Shown: piece after piece, positions 1-5,514 of the stretch
How the letters are laid out: each line of letters opens with the position of its first letter
How positions within the stretch are numbered: the first letter of the stretch is position 1
Origin: an uncultured Polaribacter sp.
Lineage (GTDB): Bacteria; Bacteroidota; Bacteroidia; Flavobacteriales; Flavobacteriaceae
Length of the DNA stretch: 11,078 nucleotides
Direction of reading: 5' to 3'
Assembly: GCA_913050305.1 (NCBI GenBank)
Contig: CAJXAS010000037.1
Location: 1 to 11,078, forward strand
Program-made: the position numbers and the translations under genes
The notes under the pieces: model-generated
What the model saw: the letters and a program-made list of their open reading frames with translations, nothing else
Databases searched by the model: none
What the model was told of the DNA's origin: nothing

Positions 1-20
1 AAAGTGCTTGGAAAGTGCTT
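1..20. repeat. Short tandem repeat AAAGTGCTT x2
   Basis: The nonamer aaagtgctt occurs at 1-9 and again at 12-20, an 11-base period cut by the window edge. The second copy runs into TTTT, so it may be the descending arm of a terminator for a gene to the left of the window. The matching arm is not visible, and the meaning is open. Confidence 0.35.
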
Positions 21-45
21 TTAATTAAATAGTTAAGAATATATT

Positions 46-417
46 ATGGAAGTTATCGGTAAAGTAAAATTAATTGGAGACGTGCAAACTTTTGGTGCTA
101 ACGGGTTTCAAAAAAGAGAGTTAGTAGTTACAACAGATGATCAATATCCACAAATGATTATGATTGAATTTGTGCAAGATAAATGTGATTTGTTAAATAA
201 CTATAAAGTTGGACAAGATGTAAAAGTATCTATCAACTTAAGAGGTAGAGAATGGATCAACCCACAAGGTGAAGCAAAATATTTTAATTCAGTTCAAGGT
301 TGGAGAGTAGAGAATGTTTCTCAAACAGATGCTCAAAACCCTAACTTACCTCCAGTAGAGCAATTTCAGCCAGCGGCTAATGTATCTAATGAAGAGCCAG
401 ATGACTTGCCTTTCTAA
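46..417 (+). CDS. DUF3127 domain protein, OB-fold/SSB-like, with acidic C-terminal tip
   Basis: A 123-residue soluble protein that I recognise as the DUF3127 family, common in Bacteroidota and without an established function. The domain covers about residues 1-90. It opens with a V-I-G-K-V-K-L-I-G strand, has KRELVV and YPQMIMIEF in the middle, and carries RGREW followed by a G-x-x-K-Y-F stretch near residues 67-80. That layout resembles the beta-strand pattern of single-stranded DNA-binding OB folds. Residues 91-117 form a polar, Gln/Asn/Pro-rich linker, and the protein ends in EEPDDLPF, very close to the acidic tip of bacterial SSB (DDDIPF) that docks partner proteins. The ATG at 46 fits the domain start. 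No TAnnTTTG box lies in the 45 bases ahead of it. A nucleic-acid-binding role is inference from fold-like pattern and tail. The gene is monocistronic, with a strong terminator behind it. Confidence 0.85.
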   Translation: MEVIGKVKLIGDVQTFGANGFQKRELVVTTDDQYPQMIMIEFVQDKCDLLNNYKVGQDVKVSINLRGREWINPQGEAKYFNSVQGWRVENVSQTDAQNPNLPPVEQFQPAANVSNEEPDDLPF

Positions 418-445
418 ATAGAAATAAGAGTTTTAGAATCAAGAC

Positions 446-490
446 AAAAAAAAGAGAAAATTCATACTATGAATTTTCTCTTTTTTTTTG
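446..490. terminator. Symmetric Rho-independent terminator between convergent genes
   Basis: A perfect 14-bp stem, aaagagaaaattca (451-464) and tgaattttctcttt (470-483), encloses the 5-base loop tacta. An A run on the left (446-453) and a T run on the right (481-489) flank it. Because both flanks are homopolymers, the structure ends in a U tract read from either strand. It can therefore stop the plus-strand gene ending at 417 and the minus-strand transcript ending at 554. Confidence 0.9.
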
Positions 491-553
491 TATAAAATTT
501 TGATTTTTTTCTTCTATATAAAAGTGAAGCGATCTAAAATCTCAAGAAATAAC

Positions 554-799
554 TTACTTCTTTTCTCCTTTCTTAGGCATTGGTCCTCGTAAATGAATAA
601 CCAAACCGTTTAAGAAATTACGTAATATTTGGTCTCCACATTCTACATATTTATCGTGGTCTTCATTTCTAAACAACGCTCCTAATTCACCCTTCGAAAC
701 TTTAAAATCCACTAAAGCGCAGATTTCAACAATATCTGTATCGCGTAATTTGTGCGCAACACGTAATTTTTTAAAAATATCATTATTTGTTAATCCCAT
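554..799 (-). CDS. DUF1456 family protein, single-domain form (YehS-like)
   Basis: An 81-residue soluble protein. Residues 3-72 match the DUF1456 repeat known from E. coli YehS: NNDIFKKLRVAHKL, then DTDIVEICAL, GELGALFRNEDH, and QILRNFLNGLVIHLRG. The family member YehS carries two such repeats in about 156 residues; here there is one, followed by a short basic tail, KKGEKK. The length is clean, with normal start and stop, so it looks like a genuine one-repeat version and not a decayed gene. The function of DUF1456 is not established. It lies 19 bases downstream of the VTT-like gene on the same strand, so cotranscription is possible, but a -7 element sits only 4 bases before its ATG and may drive it separately. 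It shares the terminator at 446-490. Confidence 0.8.
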   Translation of the reverse strand: MGLTNNDIFKKLRVAHKLRDTDIVEICALVDFKVSKGELGALFRNEDHDKYVECGDQILRNFLNGLVIHLRGPMPKKGEKK

Positions 800-803
800 A
801 ATA

Positions 804-811
804 CAAATATA
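804..811 (-). promoter_or_regulatory. Bacteroidota -7 promoter element (TATATTTG) for the DUF1456 gene
   Basis: On the minus strand the exact TAnnTTTG match TATATTTG ends 4 bases before the ATG at 799. Transcription from it would begin at or very near the start codon, giving a leaderless or nearly leaderless message. No clear -33 TTTG is visible at the expected distance. Confidence 0.5.
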
Positions 812-818
812 CCTTTTT

Positions 819-1448
819 TTAATCTACTACTTGAAAAATAGCCCAAGCATACGTGGCAAATCTTGCAAAACGAAACAATCCGAAAAGGACCACATTTCTA
901 AAAGAATATTTAATCATACCGGCGGCTAAACAAGCGATAGAGAAAGGAAGCGGTAATAGCGCACCAACTAAAATTAAAAAGCCACCCCATTTTTTGGTAT
1001 TTTTTAAATTTTCTGCCATTTTTACTTCTAAATATTCTTTAACTGCTTTTATTTTCAAAGCTGTTTTCCCTATGAAATAAGATAATAAACCTCCTAAATA
1101 AGACAATGTTGCTAAAAGAGAGATATTTAATACCGGACTTTCTGTTTTTCCTGACCAGGCGATAAAAATTTCTGGAGGAACCAAGCCTAATAAAGTTTCA
1201 GAAACAAAAAAGGTAGTCAAAATACCAATTCTAGAAAAAGTTTCTGTTATTGTTTCTAGGCCTTCATTAATGTTGTAGACATATTTATTAAATAGAAATA
1301 CGCCTAAAATTGCAAAAACTATAGGCAAAAAGGCTTTTTTTAAGCTTTCCCAAACAAACAAGTAAAAGCCAGTTCTACCATAATAATTATGCAGTCTTTT
1401 GCCTATAAATGCAGTTCTTTTTTTTCTATTTTTTTTTTTCTTTTCCAA
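819..1448 (-). CDS. VTT/DedA-like integral membrane protein
   Basis: A 209-residue membrane protein with a very basic N-terminus (residues 2-11 are almost all Lys/Arg/Asn) and about five hydrophobic segments near 38-55, 73-92, 107-128, 154-178 and 184-206. ETLLGLVPPEIFIAWSG (84-100) and GALLPLPFSIACLAAGM (162-178), with paired prolines in a membrane re-entry-like context followed by Ala-Ala-Gly, resemble the VTT (SNARE-associated/DedA/YqaA) fold. Such proteins are linked to lipid scrambling or undecaprenyl-phosphate recycling, but the assignment here is to the fold and not to a substrate. The start codon is TTG at 1448: an in-frame stop lies 15 bases upstream (1461-1463), and the first internal Met (residue 144) comes after three membrane segments. 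Codons 4-7 sit in an 11-base A run. A -7 promoter element lies 24 bases upstream. Confidence 0.75.
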   Translation of the reverse strand: MEKKKKNRKKRTAFIGKRLHNYYGRTGFYLFVWESLKKAFLPIVFAILGVFLFNKYVYNINEGLETITETFSRIGILTTFFVSETLLGLVPPEIFIAWSGKTESPVLNISLLATLSYLGGLLSYFIGKTALKIKAVKEYLEVKMAENLKNTKKWGGFLILVGALLPLPFSIACLAAGMIKYSFRNVVLFGLFRFARFATYAWAIFQVVD

Positions 1449-1472
1449 GCGGCAAATTTTTTAATGAAAGTA

Positions 1473-1480
1473 CAAAAATA
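1473..1480 (-). promoter_or_regulatory. -7 promoter element (TATTTTTG) for the VTT-like gene
   Basis: An exact TAnnTTTG match on the minus strand, 24 bases before the TTG start at 1448. Its placement supports transcription just upstream of that TTG and so supports the unusual start codon. No clear -33 element was found. Confidence 0.6.
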
Positions 1481-1575
1481 AGGACAAAATATAAATAAAT
1501 AAGAATAGAATTCTAGAATCATTGTTTTTGTTAGAAAAAAGTAGATTCACTAAATATTAGTATTAGTTTTACAAT

Positions 1576-2202
1576 ATGATTTGGCTAACAGAGACCATAG
1601 CGTTTCCAGGATATGATTGCACCTCTGAAGAGGGTGTTATTGCTTTGGGCGGAGATTTGTCTGTAGAAAGATTAACGCATGCATACAAAAACGGAATTTT
1701 CCCCTGGTTCTCTGATAATGATCCTATTGTTTGGTATTGCCCTTTTGAGAGAATGGTGTTATTTCCTACAGAAATAAAAATCTCTAAATCGATGCACAAA
1801 ATTATCAATAAGAATGAATTTACAATTACAGAAAACACAGCTTTTGAAGCAGTAATTTATAATTGTAAAAATATTGATAGAAAAGATGGTTTTGGAACTT
1901 GGATTACCAATGATATGGAACAAGCATATATCAATTTACATAAAAAGGGCATTGCAAAATCTATAGAAGTTTGGTTTAAAGATGAATTAGTTGGTGGTTT
2001 ATACGGTGTAGAGATTAATCATATTTTCTGCGGAGAAAGTATGTTCAGTAAAGTTTCTAATGCTTCGAAATTAGCATTTATGCACCTTGCTAAAAATAAA
2101 AATTACAAATTAATAGATTGTCAAATTTACAATGAGCATCTAGCGAGTTTAGGGGCTAGAGAGATTGATAGAAGTTTGTTTTTGAGTATTTTGAAAGGAT
2201 AA
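1576..2202 (+). CDS. aat: Leucyl/phenylalanyl-tRNA-protein transferase
   Basis: A 208-residue cytoplasmic enzyme that moves Leu or Phe from aminoacyl-tRNA onto the N-terminus of proteins starting with Arg or Lys, marking them for ClpS/ClpAP-type degradation. Family motifs run through the whole length: GGDLSVERL (25-33), AYKNGIFPWF (36-45), the IVWYCPFER block (51-59), GTWIT (107-111), LVGGLYG (138-144), FCGESMFSKVSNASK (151-165), LIDCQ (179-183) and HLASLGAREI (188-197). Glu154 in GESMF and Gln183 in DCQ match the residues implicated in catalysis in E. coli Aat. The AHS triplet of E. coli reads AKS here (His to Lys at 128), possibly a lineage variant. Length is slightly below the E. coli enzyme. 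The gene stands alone, converging on the thiamine pair 20 bases away. Only a near-match -7 element, TAGTTTTA (1564-1571), precedes it. Confidence 0.95.
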   Translation: MIWLTETIAFPGYDCTSEEGVIALGGDLSVERLTHAYKNGIFPWFSDNDPIVWYCPFERMVLFPTEIKISKSMHKIINKNEFTITENTAFEAVIYNCKNIDRKDGFGTWITNDMEQAYINLHKKGIAKSIEVWFKDELVGGLYGVEINHIFCGESMFSKVSNASKLAFMHLAKNKNYKLIDCQIYNEHLASLGAREIDRSLFLSILKG

Positions 2203-2222
2203 CTTTATGTACGAAATAGAAA

Positions 2223-2459
2223 TCAATCAACTATTTCTCCACGATGCGGTTTTAAAGCATCTCTGTATATTTTCATAGTGCTTTCGTCAACAATAATGAA
2301 AGCCGAGGATAACATTGGGTTTTTTTCTAAAACATTAATTTCATGAAAATATAATTTTTCTAAAGTTGCAAATTCTTTTAAGTGAATGGTATGATGTTTA
2401 GCGGTTTCTTTAGCATCTTCACCTCTAAAATCCCATAATAATTTTATTTTTCTATCCAT
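2223..2459 (-). CDS. Small conserved-looking protein of unknown function, downstream of thiamine diphosphokinase
   Basis: A 78-residue soluble protein that I cannot place in a named family. It opens with a strand-like IKLLWDFRG, followed by a His-rich helix, KHHTIHLKEF (residues 21-30). A second half has AFIIVDESTMKIYRD and ends in ALKPHRGEIVD. There is no signal peptide, membrane segment or cysteine. The alternation of strand and amphipathic helix suggests a compact alpha/beta domain. The ATG at 2459 lies 3 bases after the stop of the thiamine diphosphokinase, so the two are almost certainly cotranscribed and perhaps translationally coupled. This spacing, and the lack of any other promoter, are the main reasons to call it real. 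A link to thiamine metabolism is only positional inference. Clustered His22, His23 and His26 could bind metal, but nothing further supports that. Confidence 0.7.
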   Translation of the reverse strand: MDRKIKLLWDFRGEDAKETAKHHTIHLKEFATLEKLYFHEINVLEKNPMLSSAFIIVDESTMKIYRDALKPHRGEIVD

Positions 2460-2462
2460 AAT

Positions 2463-3068
2463 TTAGTTGTTTATAAAAATAAATAAGTTACCAGATTTAA
2501 AACTGATTTCCACTTCGTTTTCAATTGCCTTATTTCTAGTTCCTATTCGTTTTCCAAAAGCTAAATCTTCATTATTTAAGGGGTATTGTAAACCTTTTGT
2601 AGTAATTGCTAAAACCTCTGGGAACGGAACTAGAGAGATGATTTTGTGCTTGCAATTTTGCAATACTGTTTTCTTATCTGCTAAAAAGTAGCTTCCGTGA
2701 TTGTCAAAAAAAGTAATTTTCAATTTATTTTCCCATTCGATTGCCGTGTTTAGATTTCCCAAAAAATGGTCTTGTTCTTTTCCGCTAGCACCAAATACAT
2801 CTATCGTGGTGTAGCCTCTATTAAAAAGAATTTGCAGTATTTTATCAAAATCAGTGAAGTTTTGATCGGGCGTTTCTATAGCTTCAATTTCTTTTGGAAG
2901 CGTTTCTAGAGAATCGAAATCACCAGAAATAAAATGTGGTGTAATTTTATTTTCTAATAAATATTGGTAGGCACCGTCTGTTGCGCAAATAATTTCATAA
3001 TTAGAAAAAATGGGCAGTTTTTTTGGTTGTTCACCATTTAGTAGTAAAAAAACTTTATTCGTTTTCAT
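2463..3068 (-). CDS. thiN: Thiamine diphosphokinase (thiamine pyrophosphokinase)
   Basis: A 201-residue cytoplasmic enzyme that transfers pyrophosphate from ATP to thiamine, giving thiamine diphosphate. The catalytic-domain motifs are in order: ATDGA (29-33), ISGDFDS (47-53), ETPDQNFTDFDKIL (65-78), GASGKEQDHFLGNL (93-106). The C-terminal thiamine-binding domain carries GLQYPLNN (159-166) and GKRIGTRN (172-179). The last of these is usually GTSN, so Ser is replaced by Arg; the Mg/ATP-binding acidic residues Asp50, Asp52, Asp68, Asp73 and Asp100 are all kept. Length is typical. The ATG at 3068 places the first strand (KVFLLLNG) correctly. A TATTTTTG box ends 5 bases before the ATG. No TPP riboswitch-like sequence lies in the 66-base upstream gap. 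It is followed by the small gene at 2223-2459. Confidence 0.9.
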   Translation of the reverse strand: MKTNKVFLLLNGEQPKKLPIFSNYEIICATDGAYQYLLENKITPHFISGDFDSLETLPKEIEAIETPDQNFTDFDKILQILFNRGYTTIDVFGASGKEQDHFLGNLNTAIEWENKLKITFFDNHGSYFLADKKTVLQNCKHKIISLVPFPEVLAITTKGLQYPLNNEDLAFGKRIGTRNKAIENEVEISFKSGNLFIFINN

Positions 3069-3073
3069 GAATG

Positions 3074-3081
3074 CAAAAATA
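3074..3081 (-). promoter_or_regulatory. thiN: -7 promoter element (TATTTTTG) for thiamine diphosphokinase
   Basis: An exact TAnnTTTG match on the minus strand, ending 5 bases before the ATG at 3068, so any transcript would have almost no leader. The box touches the hairpin at 3080-3107 and doubles as that hairpin's short T-rich tail. Confidence 0.55.
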
Positions 3082-3107
3082 CCTATTTCAAATGAATGAA
3101 ATAGGTA
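3080..3107 (-). terminator. Hairpin between the ExbB-like gene and thiamine diphosphokinase; weak terminator or operator
   Basis: A perfect inverted repeat, tacctatttca (3080-3090) and tgaaataggta (3097-3107), with a 6-base loop. On the minus strand it lies after the stop of the gene at 3135-3488 and is followed by ATTTTTG, a short and interrupted T run, so it could be a modest terminator. The stem is AT-rich and the tail is part of the next gene's -7 box, so a protein-binding operator is an equally possible reading. Confidence 0.55.
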
Positions 3108-3134
3108 AATGTATCGAATGAATTTTAAAAGTTG

Positions 3135-3488
3135 TTATTTTTTTAGCTGCAGCAGCAGGATACCTATTCTCACTATCAAAAATGAAAGTGTACCAAAGAT
3201 GGGAGAAAGAAGTGCAATTTTTAAACCAGCTGCTAAAATTTCTGGAGAGACATTGCCTTGCATAGAAATGGCATCAAAAGCACCTGTTAGACCAATTAGT
3301 GAGCCTAAAAAACCCCAAACAAGAACAAATAAACTTAAAGATTTAATAGTATTAAACGTTTTTTTACTTTCGTCTTTTGTAATATATTCTTTCACAATTA
3401 AAATGAGGCAAGTAATTAGTATTGCAAGCGTTGTATACATAAATAAGGGACCACCTTCGTTTAAAAAATCGATAATTAAAAATTTCAT
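3135..3488 (-). CDS. MotA/TolQ/ExbB proton-channel-like protein, short form
   Basis: A 117-residue inner-membrane protein with three hydrophobic segments near residues 14-34, 49-72 and 88-114. GFLGSLIGLTGAFDAI (59-74), and the third segment starting at GLKIALLSPIFGTLSFLI (88-105), match the two conserved helices of the MotA/TolQ/ExbB family, which line the ion path of stator complexes. NEGGPLFMYTTLAIL (10-24) resembles the first helix. Classical ExbB or TolQ is about twice as long. What is missing is the large cytoplasmic helical region between helices 1 and 2, here only about 15 residues. No ExbD/TolR partner lies nearby, so a role in energising outer-membrane transport is not supported by context. 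The ATG at 3488 is preceded by a -7 element at 26 bases. It is transcribed away from the sensor kinase. Confidence 0.75.
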   Translation of the reverse strand: MKFLIIDFLNEGGPLFMYTTLAILITCLILIVKEYITKDESKKTFNTIKSLSLFVLVWGFLGSLIGLTGAFDAISMQGNVSPEILAAGLKIALLSPIFGTLSFLIVRIGILLLQLKK

Positions 3489-3698
3489 AAGTATAGTTTT
3501 AAAGTTATTTGATTCAAATTTATAATAACCGTTGACACATTTTTTTTTATTTAGACAGCCGCACTATTCTGTTACGGACTTCACCTATTTATTACTCTTT
3601 ACTGCAAAATAACCTAAAAGTGTAGAAACCCATTTGTTTTTTGAATTTTATCGCAAAAAAACCACATTCTCTGTAAAAATTGAGATATTGCAATTGCA
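3489..3698. other. Divergent intergenic region between the ExbB-like gene and the sensor kinase
   Basis: At 210 bases this is the longest non-coding stretch in the window. It holds the minus-strand -7 element at 3515-3522 and, at its right end, the palindrome that reaches into the kinase start codon. A TTGACA at 3532-3537 on the plus strand has no -10 partner and is probably chance. No exact TAnnTTTG was found on the plus strand for the kinase. I see no small ORF or RNA gene in it. Confidence 0.5.
3515..3522 (-). promoter_or_regulatory. -7 promoter element (TAAATTTG) for the ExbB-like gene
   Basis: An exact TAnnTTTG match on the minus strand, 26 bases before the ATG at 3488. No clear -33 element at the expected distance. 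Confidence 0.55.
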
Positions 3699-3700
3699 AT
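3687..3700. promoter_or_regulatory. Perfect 14-bp palindrome overlapping the sensor-kinase start codon
   Basis: ATTGCAATTGCAAT equals its own reverse complement and also contains ATTGCA twice in tandem. Its last two bases are the first two of the ATG at 3699. It could be an operator for a dimeric regulator that blocks transcription or translation initiation, or a start-codon-occluding fold between transcripts. The sequence shows the symmetry only; the role is inference. Confidence 0.5.
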
Positions 3701-4763
3701 GAGATTAAAATTAATTCTAAAACTATTTTTGAAATGCACAATTCATTCTTTTTTTTGGATTTGTGTCTATTTTTTCTTTACCTATTTTTTAGGTTATGGG
3801 AGCAAAAATATAATGTACGTAAATAAGTTTTCTGCTTTTTTATTACCAATAACAATGGCGACTAGTTATTTCTTTTTGTTTTTTTTATTTCCTAGATATT
3901 TATTTGTAAAAAAGCAACTTCAATTTATTTTATATGCAGTTTATACGTTTATAATTTCTTTGTTTTTAATTGTGCTGTCAATTTTATATGGTTTGGTTTT
4001 TTCGGTAGAATTAACACAAGAAAACACAGTACCCTTAACGAAGACGTTTCCGTTTATAATTTTAGGCGTTTATATGGTGGTTTTAGTAGTTATTGTTTTT
4101 GGTTTGATGCTCTATAATTATAAAAGCGTTGCGAATAGCGAAGATTTAAAGAATAAGTTTTTACAAACTCAACTTCAATTAAAAGAGCAAGAATTAAAAT
4201 TTTTGAAGATGCAGATTCATCCACACTTTTTATTCAATGCATTGAATACAATTTACGGTTTTGCTTTGCTAAAAGAAGAAGAAGTCCCAGAAATGATTTT
4301 AAAGTTGTCTAATTTATTAGATTATATTTTATATCAAATAGAAAAACCAAAAGTATTGTTAGAAGAAGAAATATCTCATTTAGAAGACTATATTTCTTTA
4401 GAAAAAATGCGCTTTCACGATACTTTACAGGTTAATTTCACAAAGGAAATTGAACAACAAAATGTGCAAATTTCTCCAATGTTGTTAATTCCGTTTGTAG
4501 AAAATAGTTTTAAACACGGCCAACTTATTAAGGGCGTCTTACAGATAACTATTCATTTAAAAGTTGATAAAAACAACTTGCTTTTTACGGTTAAAAATGC
4601 TTCTAAAAATAAAGAGGATTTGAAAAAAGGAATCGGAATTGAAAATATTAAAAAGCGTTTAGAAATAATGTATGCTGAAAAGCATGAACTAGAAATTATT
4701 GATGAAAATAAGACCTTTAATGTTGCGTTAAAAGTGGTGTTGGGCAATTCTAAAAGAAAGTAA
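3699..4763 (+). CDS. Sensor histidine kinase, LytS/YehU type
   Basis: A 354-residue inner-membrane kinase. Four hydrophobic segments (about 13-32, 45-68, 76-103, 118-139) form the sensor, with no large periplasmic domain. A short coiled-coil-like linker (148-170, rich in Gln/Leu/Lys/Glu) leads to the His_kinase domain typical of the LytS/YehU class. The phosphoacceptor motif is QIHPHFLFN (172-180), with His176 the expected site. The ATPase domain shows the N box PFVENSFKHG (265-274) and the G box GIGIENIKKRL (311-321). The ATG at 3699 starts just before the first membrane segment; an in-frame TGA at 3681-3683 excludes a much longer product. Its stop is one base from the next ATG, so it is cotranscribed with the LytTR regulator, which it presumably phosphorylates. 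The signal sensed is not visible from sequence. Confidence 0.92.
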   Translation: MRLKLILKLFLKCTIHSFFWICVYFFFTYFLGYGSKNIMYVNKFSAFLLPITMATSYFFLFFLFPRYLFVKKQLQFILYAVYTFIISLFLIVLSILYGLVFSVELTQENTVPLTKTFPFIILGVYMVVLVVIVFGLMLYNYKSVANSEDLKNKFLQTQLQLKEQELKFLKMQIHPHFLFNALNTIYGFALLKEEEVPEMILKLSNLLDYILYQIEKPKVLLEEEISHLEDYISLEKMRFHDTLQVNFTKEIEQQNVQISPMLLIPFVENSFKHGQLIKGVLQITIHLKVDKNNLLFTVKNASKNKEDLKKGIGIENIKKRLEIMYAEKHELEIIDENKTFNVALKVVLGNSKRK

Positions 4764-4764
4764 A

Positions 4765-5481
4765 ATGAGCAAAATAAGGTGTGTTATTGTAGATGATGAA
4801 CCGATAGCAAGAGCGGTTCTAATTTCTTTTGTGACTAAAATTCCGAATTTAGAATTGGTGAAATCATGCAAGAATGCAATGGAAGCTTTTGAAGTGGCAA
4901 ATCAACAAAAAATCGATATTTTCTTTCTAGATATTAACATGCCAGATATCTCTGGTTTGTCTTTGGCAAAATCAATTAATCAGAAGGCTAAAATTATTTT
5001 TACTACAGCATACAGAGAGTATGCAGTAGATGGTTTTAATTTACAAGCGGTAGATTATTTATTAAAACCAATTGCTTTTGATCGATTTTTACAAGCAATT
5101 CATAAATATTTCGATGGTATTACTTCTAACGATTCTGAAATAAAAATAGAAGAATCAGTTCTTAAAAATGATTTTATTTTTGTGCGATCTGACAGAAAAA
5201 TGGTAAAAATTAATTTTGATGAAATACGATATGTAGAAAGTTTGTCTGATTATATTAAAATTCATTCAGCAGATAAAACGATTACAACAAGAGAAACTAT
5301 TAGCAATATAGAGACGAGATTACCAGCTAAAAATTTTCTTAGAATTCACAGATCTTATATTGTAAATGTGAAAAAAATGAATTCATACACAAATGAATTT
5401 GTAGAAATTGGCGAAACCGCTATACCTATAAGCAGAACATACAAAGAAAATGCACTTAAAAAGTTGACGGAAATTTCATAG
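4765..5481 (+). CDS. LytTR-family response regulator
   Basis: A 238-residue cytoplasmic transcription regulator. The receiver domain (about 1-120) has the acidic pair Asp10-Asp11 in VDDEP, the predicted phosphorylated Asp56 in FLDINMP, the switch Thr80/Thr81 in TTAY and the invariant Lys101 in LLKPI. After a short acidic linker, the LytTR DNA-binding domain (about 136-236) shows FVRSDRKMVKI, DEIRYVESLSDYIKIH (152-167) and FLRIHRSYIVN (191-201). This is the classic partner of LytS/YehU-type kinases, and here the kinase gene ends one base upstream. The target genes are unknown; autoregulation through the region before the kinase is possible. No terminator is seen after the stop, and the decarboxylase begins 33 bases later with its own -7 element, so some read-through may occur. 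Confidence 0.94.
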   Translation: MSKIRCVIVDDEPIARAVLISFVTKIPNLELVKSCKNAMEAFEVANQQKIDIFFLDINMPDISGLSLAKSINQKAKIIFTTAYREYAVDGFNLQAVDYLLKPIAFDRFLQAIHKYFDGITSNDSEIKIEESVLKNDFIFVRSDRKMVKINFDEIRYVESLSDYIKIHSADKTITTRETISNIETRLPAKNFLRIHRSYIVNVKKMNSYTNEFVEIGETAIPISRTYKENALKKLTEIS

Positions 5482-5490
5482 AAATAGCTC

Positions 5491-5498
5491 TATCTTTG
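5491..5498 (+). promoter_or_regulatory. mvaD: -7 promoter element (TATCTTTG) for mvaD
   Basis: An exact TAnnTTTG match 16 bases before the TTG start at 5515. A TTG at 5464-5466, inside the end of the regulator gene, could be the -33 element, though its 24-base spacer is long. It separates the isoprenoid genes from the two-component operon. Confidence 0.6.
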
Positions 5499-5514
5499 GT
5501 GCAAAACTTAGACT

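Noticed and set aside
853..1080. 75-codon plus-strand open frame inside the VTT-like gene
   Set aside because: It lies wholly antisense to a gene with clear membrane segments and family motifs, and has no promoter or recognisable domain; a shadow frame.
2213..2237. Inverted repeat gaaatag/ctatttc between aat and the small minus-strand gene
   Set aside because: Only a 7-bp AT-rich stem with an 11-base loop and no T tract; too weak to call a terminator.
3018..3134. A TPP riboswitch before the thiamine diphosphokinase
   Set aside because: The THI-box core sequences are absent and the gap to the upstream gene is only 66 bases, with the -7 box 5 bases from the ATG leaving no leader.
3109..3525. 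138-codon plus-strand open frame across the ExbB-like gene
   Set aside because: Antisense to a membrane protein with a promoter and family motifs; low-complexity composition and no recognisable fold.
3532..3537. TTGACA, a sigma-70-like -35 box before the sensor kinase
   Set aside because: No TATAAT-like -10 follows at 16-18 bases, the box is over 160 bases from the start, and Bacteroidota promoters use a different consensus.
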